From Certhia americana (Eukaryota; Chordata; Aves; Passeriformes; Certhiidae): 64,000 nt of DNA. The translations under genes and the position numbers were made by a program. Shown here piece by piece: positions 29,301-43,600 of the stretch. The DNA is taken from NCBI GenBank assembly GCA_018697195.1, contig CM031879.1, forward strand, positions 45,902,048 to 45,966,047, written 5' to 3'. The first letter of the stretch is position 1. Each line of letters begins with the position of its first letter. The notes beneath the pieces were generated by a model. It was not told the origin of the DNA. It ran no database searches and saw nothing but the letters and a program-made list of their open reading frames with translations.

Positions 29301-29621
29301 CTGTCCATTCCTCCTCATGCCAGTGCATGCATGCAAAGAGGTACCAGCCCATGTCAACTCCCAGCCCAGCTCCATCACTGACTTCATCATGGTGCAGTTC
29401 AGCTCCCTTGGACCCCACCTCCTTTACACAAAAGTCACTAGAGCTTGCATTTGCAGCAGGACACAGAAGCATTAGTAGCAAGAGCAAGAGATAACATGAC
29501 CAGAATGTGATAATTGTCACAACAGTGAATACCAGTAAATAAAAATCAATACTATAGACAAAGTGTAGCCCTGGCTCACTTACGCTTTAAGATCAGTTTT
29601 AAAATAACATGAGGGCATATT

Positions 29622-29641
29622 AAAAAAAAAAAAAAAAAAAA
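29622..29641 (+). repeat. Poly-A run (20)
   Basis: A homopolymer followed by TAAAAAATCC; no retrocopy recognised. Confidence 0.95.
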
Positions 29642-32600
29642 TAAAAAATCCAGTATTTCAATATTCCTCATCAACTTCCTTCAAGCTACAATATATGTCC
29701 TGTTCTACCACCCTTCTCACCTTTCTCCATCCATCATTTCTCTCTTTTTGTTCTTCATGGCTCCATTTCTCACTTTAGGTGCTGTGTCCAGAGCTTAATT
29801 TTTGGTCCATCCTTGTCACCTCTTAGCTCACTTGTATTCACACCATTCACTGTCTAGGTTTAAATCTTTAAGGCATGGAGGAAACAAACCACAAAAAGTG
29901 AAGTCCTGTTCTAAATCTTCATATCACCATCTAAAACAAATAAGCATTATTTTAAAGTATAAATGCCATTGTTTTCTTTTTCATTCTTTGCCTTATTCTC
30001 CTCATCAGAAAGGTGGAGATGCATCTTCTCTGCTTCATAGAGTTGGAATGTTTAATTATTTATGGTATTTAACATACTTTTGACTCTCAAGCAATAGAAG
30101 CTACAGGAGCTGAGATTATTATTATTATTGCTTTCCATTGCACTTACCCGAAGGCAGCAATGTCTTCTTGTGAGATCATACCCAACATTACTCACAGGAT
30201 CCCAAGAGAGTGTATTAAAAACCTGTATGTCCAAGATCTTGAGGACAATAAATCCTAGTTTAGCTAGGAGCAGAGAGAAAGAAAATCCTGTAATACCACA
30301 AATACTTGGCAACAGCTAACCTAATTCCTGATACTCAATATCGACTTTGCCACATTGACTCAAATTGCAAAACACTGCTGATCCGTAGTTTTTGATGAAA
30401 CACATTAGCAACTGCAAGTTTGGTAAGCTTATGCTCACAAAAATATCTATACCCATAACATATTTCACCTAGTCCCAAGCAGCTTCCTTGCTGCCAAGGA
30501 AGAGCAAGAGCAATGCGGAGCTTTGGCAAGGGAGGCAGAGCCGCAATGGGCAGCCAGCCTTCAGTGCCTGGGGTGCAGCTGCAGCTCCTCTCAGCACCAG
30601 GGCACATCCTCCAGGCAACTTCAAACCAGACCTAGAAGACTCCTATTTCATCAAGAGATCTGCCCTGAGGGTCTGACACAGATCCAGAAGGTCTGGGTTC
30701 AGGAGCTCTTGGACAGTGGAAATTTAAAGCCCAGCTCCATTTCAATTCACTTGCAGGAACTCAAAAAGGAGATCTCCTAGGCACAGGTCTCCAAAATGGA
30801 GAGCCTGGATTTAAACTGACCTGGGGTAAGATGAGCAGACCAGAGTCACCAGGTTTTACAGTATGGACAAAAAATCTTGGGAGCTCTAATTCATTCCCAA
30901 ACAAAATCCAGGAGCCTGGAGACTTGAATTCATAGAGAAGTCCTCACATGTAATTTTGAGGCCACATGCCCTTAGACTAGACCATGAGTTACAGTGGTCT
31001 ACAGCTGGAAGCCCTGGGAGCCAGGGGGAAAAACAGAGCTATGACAAGCTCACCACAGTTAATTAGTGACTCTTACAGGTACCTGTGAACTTGCAATATC
31101 CCAGTATTTGCAGGGAGAGGGAGGCAATTTTGGCATTAAGTCTGGACTAAAAAAGTTTCTGCCTCTGAAGGTACTCCCCCTGCCTAGAAAATCTTCTTGC
31201 ACCCTGGAGGCTTGTGATTCTGTCAGACTTCATAAACTGCACTGCACTGTGCCTGAGCACCTGAGTGACACCTGGAGAAAACACAAAGGGTTTTGAGGGG
31301 TTCTGGAAGCCACAGGGTAGTTGATGTCATTGGCAAATTTACAGAGAGAAACTGCTCTGCTTTGGGAGTTTTTTCTGTTGAACAGGGACAGACAATGAAG
31401 GCTGGAGTAGTCCCAGAGTCAAGAGAAGAGATGTCCAACCTGACTCAATTTCTTCTTTCAGTTCCCACCATTTCCTGGGTTATGCTGCCATAAAGCAGTG
31501 TTGAAAGACTAGTGCATTCCCACTGCAGAATTAATTATAAGGTAAAATAAGGGGTGTATGTATTTTTTTACATGTACACACACAGTATATATTTGTTTAT
31601 ATATAAACATAAAGGGTTTGTTATTATTGTTCATTTTTATATGAACTGGAGAGTATATATGCAATCCACCTCATCTTGAACCAGGAGACAGGTCTGCATT
31701 TCTTTGAAGGTGAGTGAAGCCACTCATTACCTCTTTCCTGTCAGACCTGAAATGGCACCAGTTCCCAAACACACTATATCCACATATTCCTGAAAATAAG
31801 AAAACCCAAAAACTGTCCTGGGACAGAAAAACAAAGGGTGGAGACAACATTCAAGTTACATCCCTTTTACATCTAGGATGGCCCCTGAAGGAAATCAGCT
31901 TTTAAGTTAGAAACCCAAATGTTATTGCTACACCAGGGGCCAGAACCCAGCACAATGCAGCTGTTCTCCCTCCCAAGAGTTGCTTCTGGGCTGGAAGAAG
32001 AGATACCACTCAGACAGTGGGTGGGGGTTTGGTGGATGTAGTGTCAGGGCTATCTTAACACTGCCCATCTCCAACTGCTGCAATAGCACTGAGGTGCCAC
32101 TCCTACCTTCTGAAGGACTTTCATACATCCCTGAGGTTATAGTGGCAAATAACCATCATGTTAAAGCAGTCAGTAAAAACTGTCTTTACCTAGGTCTCAC
32201 CCTTGTTTGTATACAGCAGTACCAATATTGACATCCTGAATAGCCAAAGATTATATACTGCAAATATTACCCATCCCCAAAATGATGTAGATAAAGCAAA
32301 CCCAGTTGTCTATATGAACTCCCTCTCCAAGTGCCTTGAGTATACCACTCTAGCCTCCTGGGGTTATGCTCACTTTGGGGTTTTTCCTGTTTCTTTTACT
32401 TAACATATCTTTGATTCTTCTCCAGGCCAGGTCCAGGCCACAGTGAAATGAACTTCACCCCCATCAAGTCGTCAGTTTCAAATAAAAAAAAAAAAGATTT
32501 TTAATATCAGCCCTTAGATACCATCCTTACTTCCTGCAAAACCTCTCTGACACAGCCCTGCTTTGGTGTCCTGTTCAGGATGACAGTGTGGCAGGACCTT

Positions 32601-33358
32601 GTTTCCAAGCCAGGAGGTATTTCTGCACACAGCTGTGTCAGTTGTTATATTTATGAAGATGCCAAAGTACATTAAAATTCTCAGAGGAGAATTCATTTCA
32701 TTTCCACTACCATTGTGCCAGAGGGGCATAAAGCCCCTCTGATCTGATGTGGCAGCATTTTAAATCTACTTTGCACAGGTGTTAGCACCTTTGCGAGGCA
32801 CTGCATACCACAGGAAGGGGTTCACAATCTACACACAGAGCACACATCCAGAGAGAAGCCTCTTGCCACACTTCTAGTGATATTTGTCTCTGGAGAGAAG
32901 GGGAAAAACTGGAACAAATAAGACACTTATGCATTATCAACTGACTACACTGTTGGTGTTGTTCTGGGATCCCCTTCCTCTTGTTTATACTTTATCTTCA
33001 GAGTCTGCAAAGCTTCAGGGACCTGACCGTATTCCTAGCACAGCCCTGTCACCACTTCATCCAGAGTCCCGGGGTACTTCAGCAAGACAAAAAATAATAT
33101 ATACCCATTTATCATTCCTTCTTTCCTAATTAAAAAGATCAGAGGACCCAACAGACCACAGCTGAGCTCCAGTCCTGGACCTGAGGTGAGTCGGTGGGCA
33201 AGCTGTGCAGCCCTTCCAGATGATTGATTCATCTACCCAGGCTGGCCTGGCATGCAGCTAAGGAACCATCCTCTCCAGATCCATCCACCTTCCAGCTTCC
33301 TCCTACTGCTAAAGTTTTTATTTATGTATAACATACAATTGCCTAAAAGCATATATTT

Positions 33359-33378
33359 AAAAAAAAAAAAAAAAAAAA
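33359..33378 (+). repeat. Poly-A run (20)
   Basis: A homopolymer after CATATATTT, followed by GAAAAATCACC. Confidence 0.95.
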
Positions 33379-33551
33379 GAAAAATCACCACCTCAATATC
33401 AGATATCCAGACACTGGGGAAAGAAAAAGCACTCAGGCAGTGCATTAACTCCCTAAGGGAGGTACTCAGGTTTGAGTTACTGCCAAGATGACATCTGCAC
33501 GGAAATAAGCCACCAGATGCAGAGAATGGACTGCAGGGGTCCAGAGCAATA

Positions 33552-33568
33552 GGGAGGGGAGGGAGGGG
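33552..33568 (+). other. G-quadruplex motif in intron 1
   Basis: GGGAGGGGAGGGAGGGG consists of four G runs with single-nucleotide loops, the most stable class of predicted quadruplex. The G-rich strand is the plus strand, which is the template for GRIN2B transcription. Confidence 0.8.
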
Positions 33569-35261
33569 AAAAAAAGAGTGAGCAAGAGAGAGAAATAAAT
33601 CAAGAAATTAAGCAGTCCAGTTTGTTCATCACTAGCTATTCTGCTTTACAAAATTTACAGGTGTTTCCACTCCCTACCTCTGCTGAAACAGTTTCCCAAA
33701 TGTCCCAGTAGCTGCTTCAAACCATCTGTCTTGCCATACCCCAGCCCAGCAGATTCTCAGCCAGAAAGGTTTCACTGCCCATTGGATCACAGAAGAAGAG
33801 ATATCTTCTCTAGGTATTGTGATCAATGGGTTCCCTCACTTCTTCCCTCTACCTAGTGACTCCCCAGTTCCCTCATAAAGAAAAATAACCTCATACACAT
33901 TCCAGGTTTCGAAGCCAAGCATCAGTCCTGCCTCCCTTGCACCTTCAAGCCCACTGGTGTGAAGAGGGGATGTGCCCCATGCCAACAGAAATGTGTGCAT
34001 GTGTGTGTGAAGAGGTTGATATTTTGCCAGATGGCTTCAGACTTGTAGCAGAAGGGAGCGAAACATGCTTGAAAAACCTGGCCCTGGCACTAACCATCAC
34101 CTCCTGGACTGGTAGTACAGGACAGCTGGAGCAGCTGGGGCTGAATACCAGATGTGAGATGACAGGAATGCGGAGCAGCAGTCACACAGGGCAAACATGG
34201 AGACAGTAAGAACCACAGGCTCCCTCTGGGACTGCAATGACATGTTCAGCAGACAACACACTTAGAGCAGGAGCAGTGGAAAAGATGCACGTACCAAAGA
34301 GTCAAGGGAACAGGGTAATGAAGAGTCAAACCATCTGACCACAGCGTAAAATGAACGGCATCAAAGCAAGACAAGCAATGGGTGAAAGAAGGGCAAGGTC
34401 TAGGGAACGTTCTGCAGTGTAAAACATGCACCAGCCTGCCTACAGAGCTCACCTGCCCAGAAGACTTCACCCTCCCAACCCAACATCAGCCCAGAATGGC
34501 CACTAGTGGCAGTTCTAATCCTTGTATCACAGAGCCCCTCTAAAGGGCCATCTTCCTAGACATCATGCCTGAAAACTCAGATGACCACCAGACAACTGTA
34601 CTTTGTACATGTGAAATCTTTGTACCTGTTGTCCAGCACCTGAAGGAAGCAAAGGAAGGTCTTTGTCTTTTCCCTACTGTTTGCTGTGTTACAGGAGACA
34701 ACCCTCTGCCATTACAGAAAATACCATCTGATGCTGAAAATTCACCTAGAGATACCCCTTTCTTTTTTTTATAATCGTCACTGTATTTTTGGTTTTGATG
34801 GGCCTCATCCCAGCACCAGGGTGTCAGCCAGATGTCAGCACAGCTGACACACAAGTCTGCTGCAAGCAGACAACTGGCAGGACAAGGGGATCCCATGACG
34901 GAGCCCAGGTACCCTTTTCCTACAAAAGTTTCAGCCAGAAGGGGACTAAAAAGAAAACGACTGCCCCATAGTCACAGTCTCAGAGCAACCAGCAGATGTG
35001 CTAAGAGTAAAGCAGACAGTTCTTGCAGATAGAGCCGCATCATAGAGAAAAGGATGACAGAGATGCTTTGCCTTTTCTTGCCCTTGGATGCTTCCTACTC
35101 CCCAAAAAGCCCAGCAGCCTGCATCCTTCCTCTAGCAATGCACACCCTTCCAAGGAGATGGCCATGCAGTTAGGTGCTGGCAGTTCCTCCACTCCATTAC
35201 AGGCTGACAACCACGCACCCACATACCCATGAACAGTGATCAGAGAAAGTGGACAAAAGCT

Positions 35262-35358
35262 AAGGGAAAGGAAACAGCAGAGAAAGGGAGGACAAGAAGA
35301 AAAGAAGTGAGAGGAACAGTGAAGAGATAATAATGGGAGAGAAAGTGGAGAGGGAGTT
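35262..35358 (+). other. Purine-rich tract
   Basis: Nearly 100 nt dominated by A and G (GAGAAAGGGAGGACAAGAAG and similar). It is low-complexity sequence in intron 1. Confidence 0.7.
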
Positions 35359-38300
35359 ACTTTGCTAGCTAAAAATCTCCCAATGTTTACAGCAAACGAT
35401 GCATGAAATACACTGTCAGAAACGTGATGCGCAGAACCTATTGCTGCTAAATATTTAATCTGATTGGCAGGGAGCCGTTAAAACCTCAGAGTCTGGATCT
35501 CAAGCTTCTACAGAGCAACAGGTAAAGTAACAGCACATAGTGATTCACTGTGGGTGTCATCAGTCTTTGCAACCTGCAGCACTTGGCAGGGGAAAATGTT
35601 GTCAATGGATATTAGCAACACTAAAAACAGGCTAGAGGAAAGGTGCTGTTTATGAACTTTGGCTCCCACTGCAACCTAGAGAAAAGAAGGTGGATATGCC
35701 AATTGTCTTCTTCAGAAATTAGAACACACATGCTGCTGCAAAGATCTCACACAATGCAGTTCATGTCCCTCAAGCACTAGAAAGTCATGCAGAAGTGTGG
35801 TACATCAATGCTGCTGTTCTACTGGCTCACTCTTCCCTGCATGTAATCCCTGAAGCCAATCTGCAAGCAGACCAAAGGCTGCCTCCAGCAATCATCTTCC
35901 ACTGTCTGTCGAGCATGAAGCAGGTCAGAACGCCCTGAACACGTGTGTCCTAATGCCAGCACCAGGAATGCAGCAGGGTAGCTGGAGTACAGGCAGGTAC
36001 AGAGCCCTTTGGGGTAGGAAACCTAATTAGCTGCTATTGCAGCATGGAGAGGGGACACAGGGCAGCCACCTGCTGACAGGGGCTTGCACACACGTATGTT
36101 TGCACACCCAGTGCAGTCTCCCACTTTGCTGACTCTACCCATAAAACTTTCAGAGCTGCTGCTGTCATTGGCTCTGGTGTCCCTGAGCCAGCAGCGGAGC
36201 TGAGTCTATGCTCCCAAACAGTGGCTTCTTGGAACTTTGCAAAGGAGGAGGATTGTGCTTAGACAAAGCTTTCACAGTTTAAAAGTACAACTCCATTCTG
36301 ATTTAGAGTCAAACCTGGCCACTTAGAGGGAGTCTGGGGAAAGAAACACACTTTCTTTTCAATTATTTTGTATTGTTCAAATCCACTCATTTCTAGAATG
36401 AAGGCACTTAGAGGACTGTTTATTTAGGTATAATGTAACATTTTAGATTTTCCAAAACTAACAAAGCTAAAAATATACTGCTTCTGCTGTGGTTAGTTTC
36501 AGACAAAGTTCCTCACTGCTATCCAATACTCCAGCAACAGGAGTAAAGCTTTTCCTAAGAATTCTACAGGTCCAGGGCATGGGGTTGACTCAGTGCACTG
36601 GCTCTGACAACTTACAAATTGCATGAGCCAAGTAGCTACCTTCCAAAAAAAGAATAAATAGATATAAATAAATACATAAGAATTGGAAAGCCATGACAGA
36701 AATCTAGGGAAAAGTCAAGATGCTCCATACTTGCTTCAGAGGACATGGGATTTTATTGTATCCAAAACCCCACATCACATAAAACATCTGCAAATCTAAC
36801 ACTGGCTGCAGAGCGCTGGAAGTCTGGGATGAGGGCTTCACAGATAAGACAGCACTGAGATCTTCTCTAGGCACAGATCTTGCAGATCTTCCAATAGATT
36901 CACCAACATAAATCTCCCATCATATTCCCCTTTCTGTATTTCTGGCTGCTTTGCTGTCCCTGTTGCAGCTGTTCAAGGAGCTGACTTCATCAGAATATGC
37001 TTTGTGAAGTGCTTTTCTGCTCTGTATGGTGCTTTTGCTTGGTTTCTTTCTTTCAGTAAATGCCAAACCACTGAAGAATGCCAAGGCTAGAGCTCTGAAA
37101 GCTAAGACCAAGTTCAGAGTAAAGAGTAAGTATGATTCGGTGGCATCATCAGCTGAAAAGTGGCACCTCACAAGCACAGAAGAAAGTGTGAGTTTTGAAT
37201 ACAGCTGTACAGTGTTCATCACCCCAGCTCACAGCAGCACAAGTAGGCAGAGTGACTTGCTCATGGGCTCTGACAAATCCTGCTCCTGCTTAAGACTTGA
37301 CCAAGCCCAGCTTGCCAGGCTCATCAGCAGCTGGCAAGGCAGAAGAAGACCTGTGCCTGCATTTCAGCCACTCCAGCCTTACATACTATCCTCAACCAGC
37401 AATGAAGATGGGCTTGCCAGACCACTGAATTGCTGCAGGAAAACACTGCTGGGGCAAGGAAGCAAAATTACTTTACTGACCACAGCTCTTGATTAACTAA
37501 ATAAAAGCCAATTCATGGAAAAATCAGATAGGAGGACTTTGCCTCCTATCTTTTCCACAAGTTGAGTCTTCCCTGTAGCCTAGGACAGTACAGCCCCACA
37601 CCTGCACACAATGCTTCAGCCTTTGCCTTAAAAAGTGCCCTTACAAATTTGCAGCAAGAAACCATTTCTCTGATTCTGGGCTCCTGCCACTCTTTGAAAT
37701 TCCTCCTAAAATTGCCCAGGAATTGGCTGTAACACCAGGACACAGTAGCTGTCCTACAGGGAACTATGCTGTACGTTTTACAAATGTCCCTCCAAATGGT
37801 ATCACAAAAAAATATGTTTAGGATGCCCTTCTCATCACAGTCCACACAGATATTCACCCAAAGAGACTGGAGAGTCTCATCACCAGGTGAGATACTGCAC
37901 CAGCTAATGGCTCTGTTTCCTATCCTCACCTCTTCTTTTCACTTGGAAATGTACTCAATTTTAAAAGCAGATTAGGAAATTAACATTTCCAGGTATAAAA
38001 TACTTCCATGTATGAAATAGCCGAGCATATGAAAATAGGCTTCATACGAAAAACATGCAGAATTTTTTAAGTACAACTGGATGAGAAATACTGTGGTAAG
38101 TGCTCTTGCTTTAAATTTTCCCATGCCTGTCAAAATGAGGCGATGCAGAACTGCACACTTTTTTTAACTAATTAGGCTATTTTATTCCTCAAAAAACCAA
38201 TACCATAGGGGCAAAATACCCCAGCTAATCCACACTGTGTTGGAACTAACTCCTCATCACATTTTTTGTAAGTGTACATTTCCTCCATATCCCCTCCCTT

Positions 38301-38664
38301 GAAAGACAGCATTCAAACAGATCTATAATCAAAGAAAATACAAACAGAAACACATGACATGTTGATAATATGTTGATACACCTAACATGAACAAAAATTC
38401 TGCAAGGAAAAGCACCACAGCTCTGTCTTGTTCAGAAGCTCAAGAAGATTCTAGAGGCTCTGAAATCACATGAAAATTTAGTGAATCAAGATCAGTTTCC
38501 CAATGCCTGCATTGTGATAAACAAGTTTCACATGCCACCCCTGGCCATCTACATTCATAACAACTCCCCCACTCCTCCTGACCTCCTTGTCATCCAACAC
38601 TCAGACCTCTTCTTCATATAGGTCCTGCTTTTCCCAGCTTCAGCCAAGAGTCCACTTTCTTCTA

Positions 38665-38835
38665 GATCTGTCCTTAGTGACTAAAGCGAATAACTGGCCC
38701 CTGTCCTCGCTTTATAGCAGTCCTTTACAGAATTGCTGTTTGGTTTCTACCCACAGTTATCTTTCCTCTAGACTGAACGTGTCTGGCTCTCTCAGAATTT
38801 CTTACAGGGTTATAGTGTCTCCTGTCATCTACCCC
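38665..38835 (-). mobile_element. CR1-type LINE fragment (3' part, antisense to the plus strand)
   Basis: Decayed CR1 sequence is recognisable from CTCTAGACTGAACGTGTCTG followed by CTCTCAGAATTTCTTACAGG, the antisense of the conserved 3' region of CR1. It is clearly related to 47673-47855 along its length (for example TAACTGGCCCCTGTC against TAATTGGCCCCTGTC), which shows that both are copies of one interspersed family. Confidence 0.7.
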
Positions 38836-39379
38836 ATTCCCATGCTTGCTCCCGCTCCACCCTGCAAACTATCTTTTTCAAAACACTACACCCTGACATG
38901 AATGCAACACTACACATTCACAGACAAAAGGACAGGGAAGAAATTATCTATGGGTCCTGCAAATCAGAGGGGGAGGACTTCTGCAGGAACATCACACTCT
39001 TTTCCTCCTCACCAGGAGAATTCAGGACACTATTTGTAAGCTTCAAGCGTCTACCATCACTTCTCTGGAAACAGTACTTTAGCCTCTGCCACATTTCACA
39101 GCAGGAACTGTGCTGTCTATTCAGTGCTTTCTTTTGTTCATTTGCTGCTATTGTTTGGCTGCAACTACTTCTCAGTCTCTGGTTAGGCTCCTACACAACT
39201 CCAGTAGCAGTGCAGAGCAGGCATCTGACCAACAGCCACTCCGACAGCCCTAAACAATCCCTCACTTTATTTCTCTCTCCTCTCCTCTCTGTTTACATTC
39301 TTAAGCACACACTTTAAGGCAGTCATCACATTTCTCCTTTAATTGTCATTTGGCCAAGCTAAATGTAATTAGTTACTTT

Positions 39380-39725
39380 AATCTTCCCTCTTAGATCAAT
39401 CCCTCCAGCATCTTAATCATTTTTGTTGCTCCACTGAATTTGTTCTAATTTGCTGCCATCTTTGGGCACTAAGTTCTACAGAAATTAGACTAGCTGCACT
39501 CAGATCAAGCACATGAAGAAAACATGACTAGAAACACACAGAAAACATTTCCTTGCTTCAAGACACAACATTTCTGTTTATGCAATCCAGAAATCACATC
39601 AGCTTCTTTGCTGCCGCATTGTACTGTGAGTGCATATCTCATTTGCTAACTGGTGTAACTCCAGTGTCATTTCTAGCATTACTGCTTTCCAGGGGTGTAC
39701 CTCTCATCTCTGCTTTCTTTCCAAG
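39380..39725 (-). mobile_element. CR1-type LINE fragment (3' ORF2 region)
   Basis: The sequence carries the CR1 hallmarks TAGATCAATCCCTCCAGC, ATCTTAATCATTTTTGTTGC and, 140 nt on, ATGCAATCCAGAAATCACAT, then TTACTGCTTTCCAGG. These lie in CR1 order as I know the consensus. It has many substitutions and no usable frame. It has the same orientation as the fragment 550 bp to the left and may belong to the same insertion, split by later sequence. Confidence 0.8.
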
Positions 39726-42700
39726 TAGAGTCTGATTTTAACTCCTACTATTCAATTTACTATCCACTCTGTTAATCCCCAAATCCGATTCTGAAGTATG
39801 ACTGCTTAGCTTGCTATGTATCTCAAATCTCTTTGATTTCCAGTGGAAATACTCTCACAAAGCAAAGGCATGGGGTTTGTCATCAGAGTAAAGTCAAGGC
39901 ATATCCCTAAACTCACAAGACAATATGGATTCTTCACAGACATGTCCCCATAATCAGTCCCTCACCAAAAACTTCCAAAAGGTTTTCAAGGGCTTCAGTT
40001 TGCTTTGGTGGTGACCAATGCTGAGCTGCTGGTGGTGACAGCTTTGCTGCTCTCAGAAAAAGCAGCAGGCCCTGGAGACGCAGGTAAGCCCTGTTACAAA
40101 AATTGGGAGCACTGAACAGGTGTTGATTAAGCATCACTCCAAGGTACATTTCTGTACTTGGTACAAGGTACTCCATTTCTGTACACTGCCTTTCCCTGTA
40201 CACACCCTCAAAGTGGGCATGGCACCTTCCCAATAGTCTGAACATCAGCTTCCTCCAAACAGTGATGTCTAAGCCTTCCCTCCTCCTTCATTCCAAAGAG
40301 GGGAGAGGTGGGAGGCTACTTCAAAGTCTTTCTGTGAGACATCACATTTGTGCAAAGCACACCAGATCCTGCCTGAGCAGCAAGTAGTCATAGAAGCAGG
40401 ACCAGAGTGCAAATAATATTTTTAGGATGCAAAAGAAAAAAAAACCTTTCCCTCCTCCATAACTTCTCCTTCTGAAATCTTCTTCAAAACTCTTCCCCTG
40501 CCCCTCCAGCTCCCAGACATCAGAAGCCCATCCAAAGCACCCGACCATATCTCTGGGCACAGACCAAGGATGGCCGCTTTCTGCCAAATGCTGATCAGCA
40601 TGCATTAGACCAGCTGAACCAGGATGGAGGTGGTCAGCTTGGCTTCACCTAACTGGGAGCTGACTACGGCCAAGAGAATGCTTAGTGTGGCTCTTACCTT
40701 CCCAATCTAGCACATGACAAGATGATTCCCAATTACATCTTCTCCAAGCCCTTCAGTTTTGCACTGAGGAAAACCTCCATCCATTCAGCACACCACAAGT
40801 TCTGGTCAAGGTTCTTCAGCTGTTCCCCAGTATATTCTTTATTTACTGGTATGAATGCTTCATGTCTCATTGCCAATTACAAGAGGCACAGTTTAACATC
40901 CACCTCTCAAGTGAAGCTCACCTTCTCTTTACATTGCTATTCTAATCTTTCATGGAACATACAATCTCCAGATGATTTTATCCGAGTTCTGTATTTCTTT
41001 GGCTGGTATAATAAATGTGTCATTTCAGTGAAGCCAAGGTTCAAGCTGAGTCTTTTGCATACAAACTCTTTAAACCCAAAGTCTTCAACTAAATAACACA
41101 TAGATCTGTCCTATGCAGGAGGAGCATTGGACCAAATATTGTTTTTTGCCACTAAATATTTAGACATTCTATAAGGAAATCAGAAATTTTAAAAGGAATT
41201 TAATTCTTGAATGCTTTTTTTCCTCTCCCTCTGGATCTCTGACAGTAAAATCAAGTTCTATGATTTTTTTCATCAAGTTATGTCCTGCAGCATTAAAACC
41301 ATTTTATATTACTCTTTTAAAATAGTTCAGATTATGAGAAAACACAATTCATTTGCTTTAAAAGTCTCAAATTTTGTTCAAATGAAAATTTAAACTATGC
41401 TAAGTAAAGTCATTTTAAGAAGTTCTACCAGACAGCATTGATTTTTTTCTCCCCTAGACACAGTCCATGAGGATCTGGGGGGGAAAACCTGACACAACTC
41501 AATCTGATCCCAAAACTGAATGTCAGCTAGATTCTATACCTACTCCTGTTTCATAGTGCAGGAAAAGCAATGCATTACACAATCAAAAAACCACCAGAAA
41601 ACTTGTGTGGAAAAGAAGTGTTTAAGAATCTGTTGGATCCTTATAATCATGTTATTTAACATTCAAGAAACAAGGAAATCGTCAAACACAAGGACAAAAA
41701 ATAGAACCTTTTGTATTAACATGAAGCATTAATGCAGCATTCATTTCAGGCACTGAATGAGCAGCCTAGACAGTACCTAAATAGCTCTTTATAATGTTCC
41801 TCCAGTAACAAAAGTGAACAAGTTTATGAACAAAAATACTTCCAAATGTAGCTGATTGAAATAAGTATTGAAAGCCCTTCCATCTCATGCCACAGAGCAG
41901 ACATTCAAAGTCAATCCAGTCTGATGCTGAATCCACAATCAATGTCAAGATTCCCCATTTCAAAGGGGCAGTGGATCCAGCCTCTAGGCTGCAGCTGCAC
42001 CCCTGTGCAGTTCCAGTTTGTCCTGCCACAGCTGCAGAACTGCACCATCACAGAAGACTGTCACTTCAGAGGACACACAAACTTCTATATTACCATATGC
42101 ACTTAAAAGGACACAGACTGTCAGGGCAAACCTTCTCTCTAATTTTCTGGTTTGTTTGATTTTTATGTTTCACCACACAAGCAGTATTTACTTAGGAAAG
42201 ATATGCCTTGATGAAGATTGTCAATGCTTCTAAATGCATGCAGAAAAAAATGTACAAAGATGTATAATAAAATGTCATTCTTAAACGAGCTCCCTCCTGG
42301 GACACAGTGGTGATAGAAGCAGCAAGCCCTGGCCATCTCTCCTTAGCCTGTAACACAAAAAGAAACAGGTCTCTTTGGGGTGCCACAGGTCAAACTTATA
42401 CCTGGCCATATCAACAGACCCTATGCACCAACTTCACTGTCTGATTTGAAAGCAAGGTCTGAGAAATCCATAAATTGTGGCTCAGCTCACTTAACGGGAC
42501 ACTGGTGTTATTTGCAAATTCAAATCATGCTTGAGAATCGTTTACATTGGACACAGACTAAAGAATCTCCAGGCCTTCACGTTCAAAAGAGATGGATTAT
42601 CAGGTACCCAGTTTTCTTACAGAGGAAAAACACAAGACAGAGGACCAGCCATTAGGAGATTTTGGGTTCCTCATGGAACACGACTGTTTTCCAAACTGAG

Positions 42701-43557
42701 TGGTGAAAGAGTAACAATTCAATACACCTCTTGTCTTTTCTAGCTCCCAACTCAATACATCCTTAAAATGCATACACACAGAACAAAAGAGATAATTAAA
42801 AGCTTTTAGAAAGCTCATCCATGTATGCTACCTTTGTAGTCAATAAGGATTAGCTTCTCTAGAGGGCAAGATGGAGCACATCCATGGGGCTCCTACTCTA
42901 CACTGCCCTTCGAAGAACCTGGTCTTTCTCCACTAACTCCCTGGAGTTCTTCTGGAAACAAGTCTCCTACAGCCAGTGTTCACTTCTGGAAAACTCCCCT
43001 TTCCATAGAAAAGACAAACATCTCATAAAAGCAAATTTATAATGAACGATGAGAGGGGATATACCAAGAGATATGAACTGCAGGAATAAAAATCCCAAGT
43101 GATTTTAAAGATCTGAAGACAATTGTGGAGAGCTACCTGCAGATTATAGGAAACAGTAAAAATTTTCATTGGAGCAATAACTCCGGTTTCCTATCACAGA
43201 GTCCATAGCTCTCATCCTTCATTTAAGAGCACTTGCTTGAGGATCAGGTCTTTGTTTCCCAGGAATTCACCTACTCCTGTCACTTCATTCCCCACCCAGA
43301 ATCAGCACTGGAGCTCAATGCTAAATGAAACATTTTGTTGTCATGTCACTCGGAAAAAACAAATGCATCCAAAGCAGAACAAGAACAAACCTGCACTGAC
43401 TAATTTGGAGGAAGAATTAGCTCCCATGTCTCCTGTGTCTCAGAGGACTCCACTGCCTCTGGGCTACAGAGCCTGTGCCTCCATTTCTTTCATGCTGAAA
43501 TCATTTCTCTTTTTATAAGTAATTACTTTGTATTGGGCCAAAGAAACAAACTACTTC

Positions 43558-43600
43558 CACAGCCCAGTCGTTAGAGCACTCCCTTCTCCAGCACAATGAA
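43558..43600 (+). repeat. tRNA-derived SINE head (A-box remnant)
   Basis: CAGCCCAGTCGTTAGAGCAC fits the pol III A-box pattern TRGCNNAGTNG followed by the TTAGAGCAC typical of tRNA-derived SINEs. No B-box is evident within 60 nt, so it is a fragment. Confidence 0.4.

Noticed and set aside
24515..33378. Poly-A runs as tails of processed pseudogenes
   Set aside because: No gene-like sequence lies upstream of any run and no target-site duplications were found. Simple homopolymer expansion suffices.
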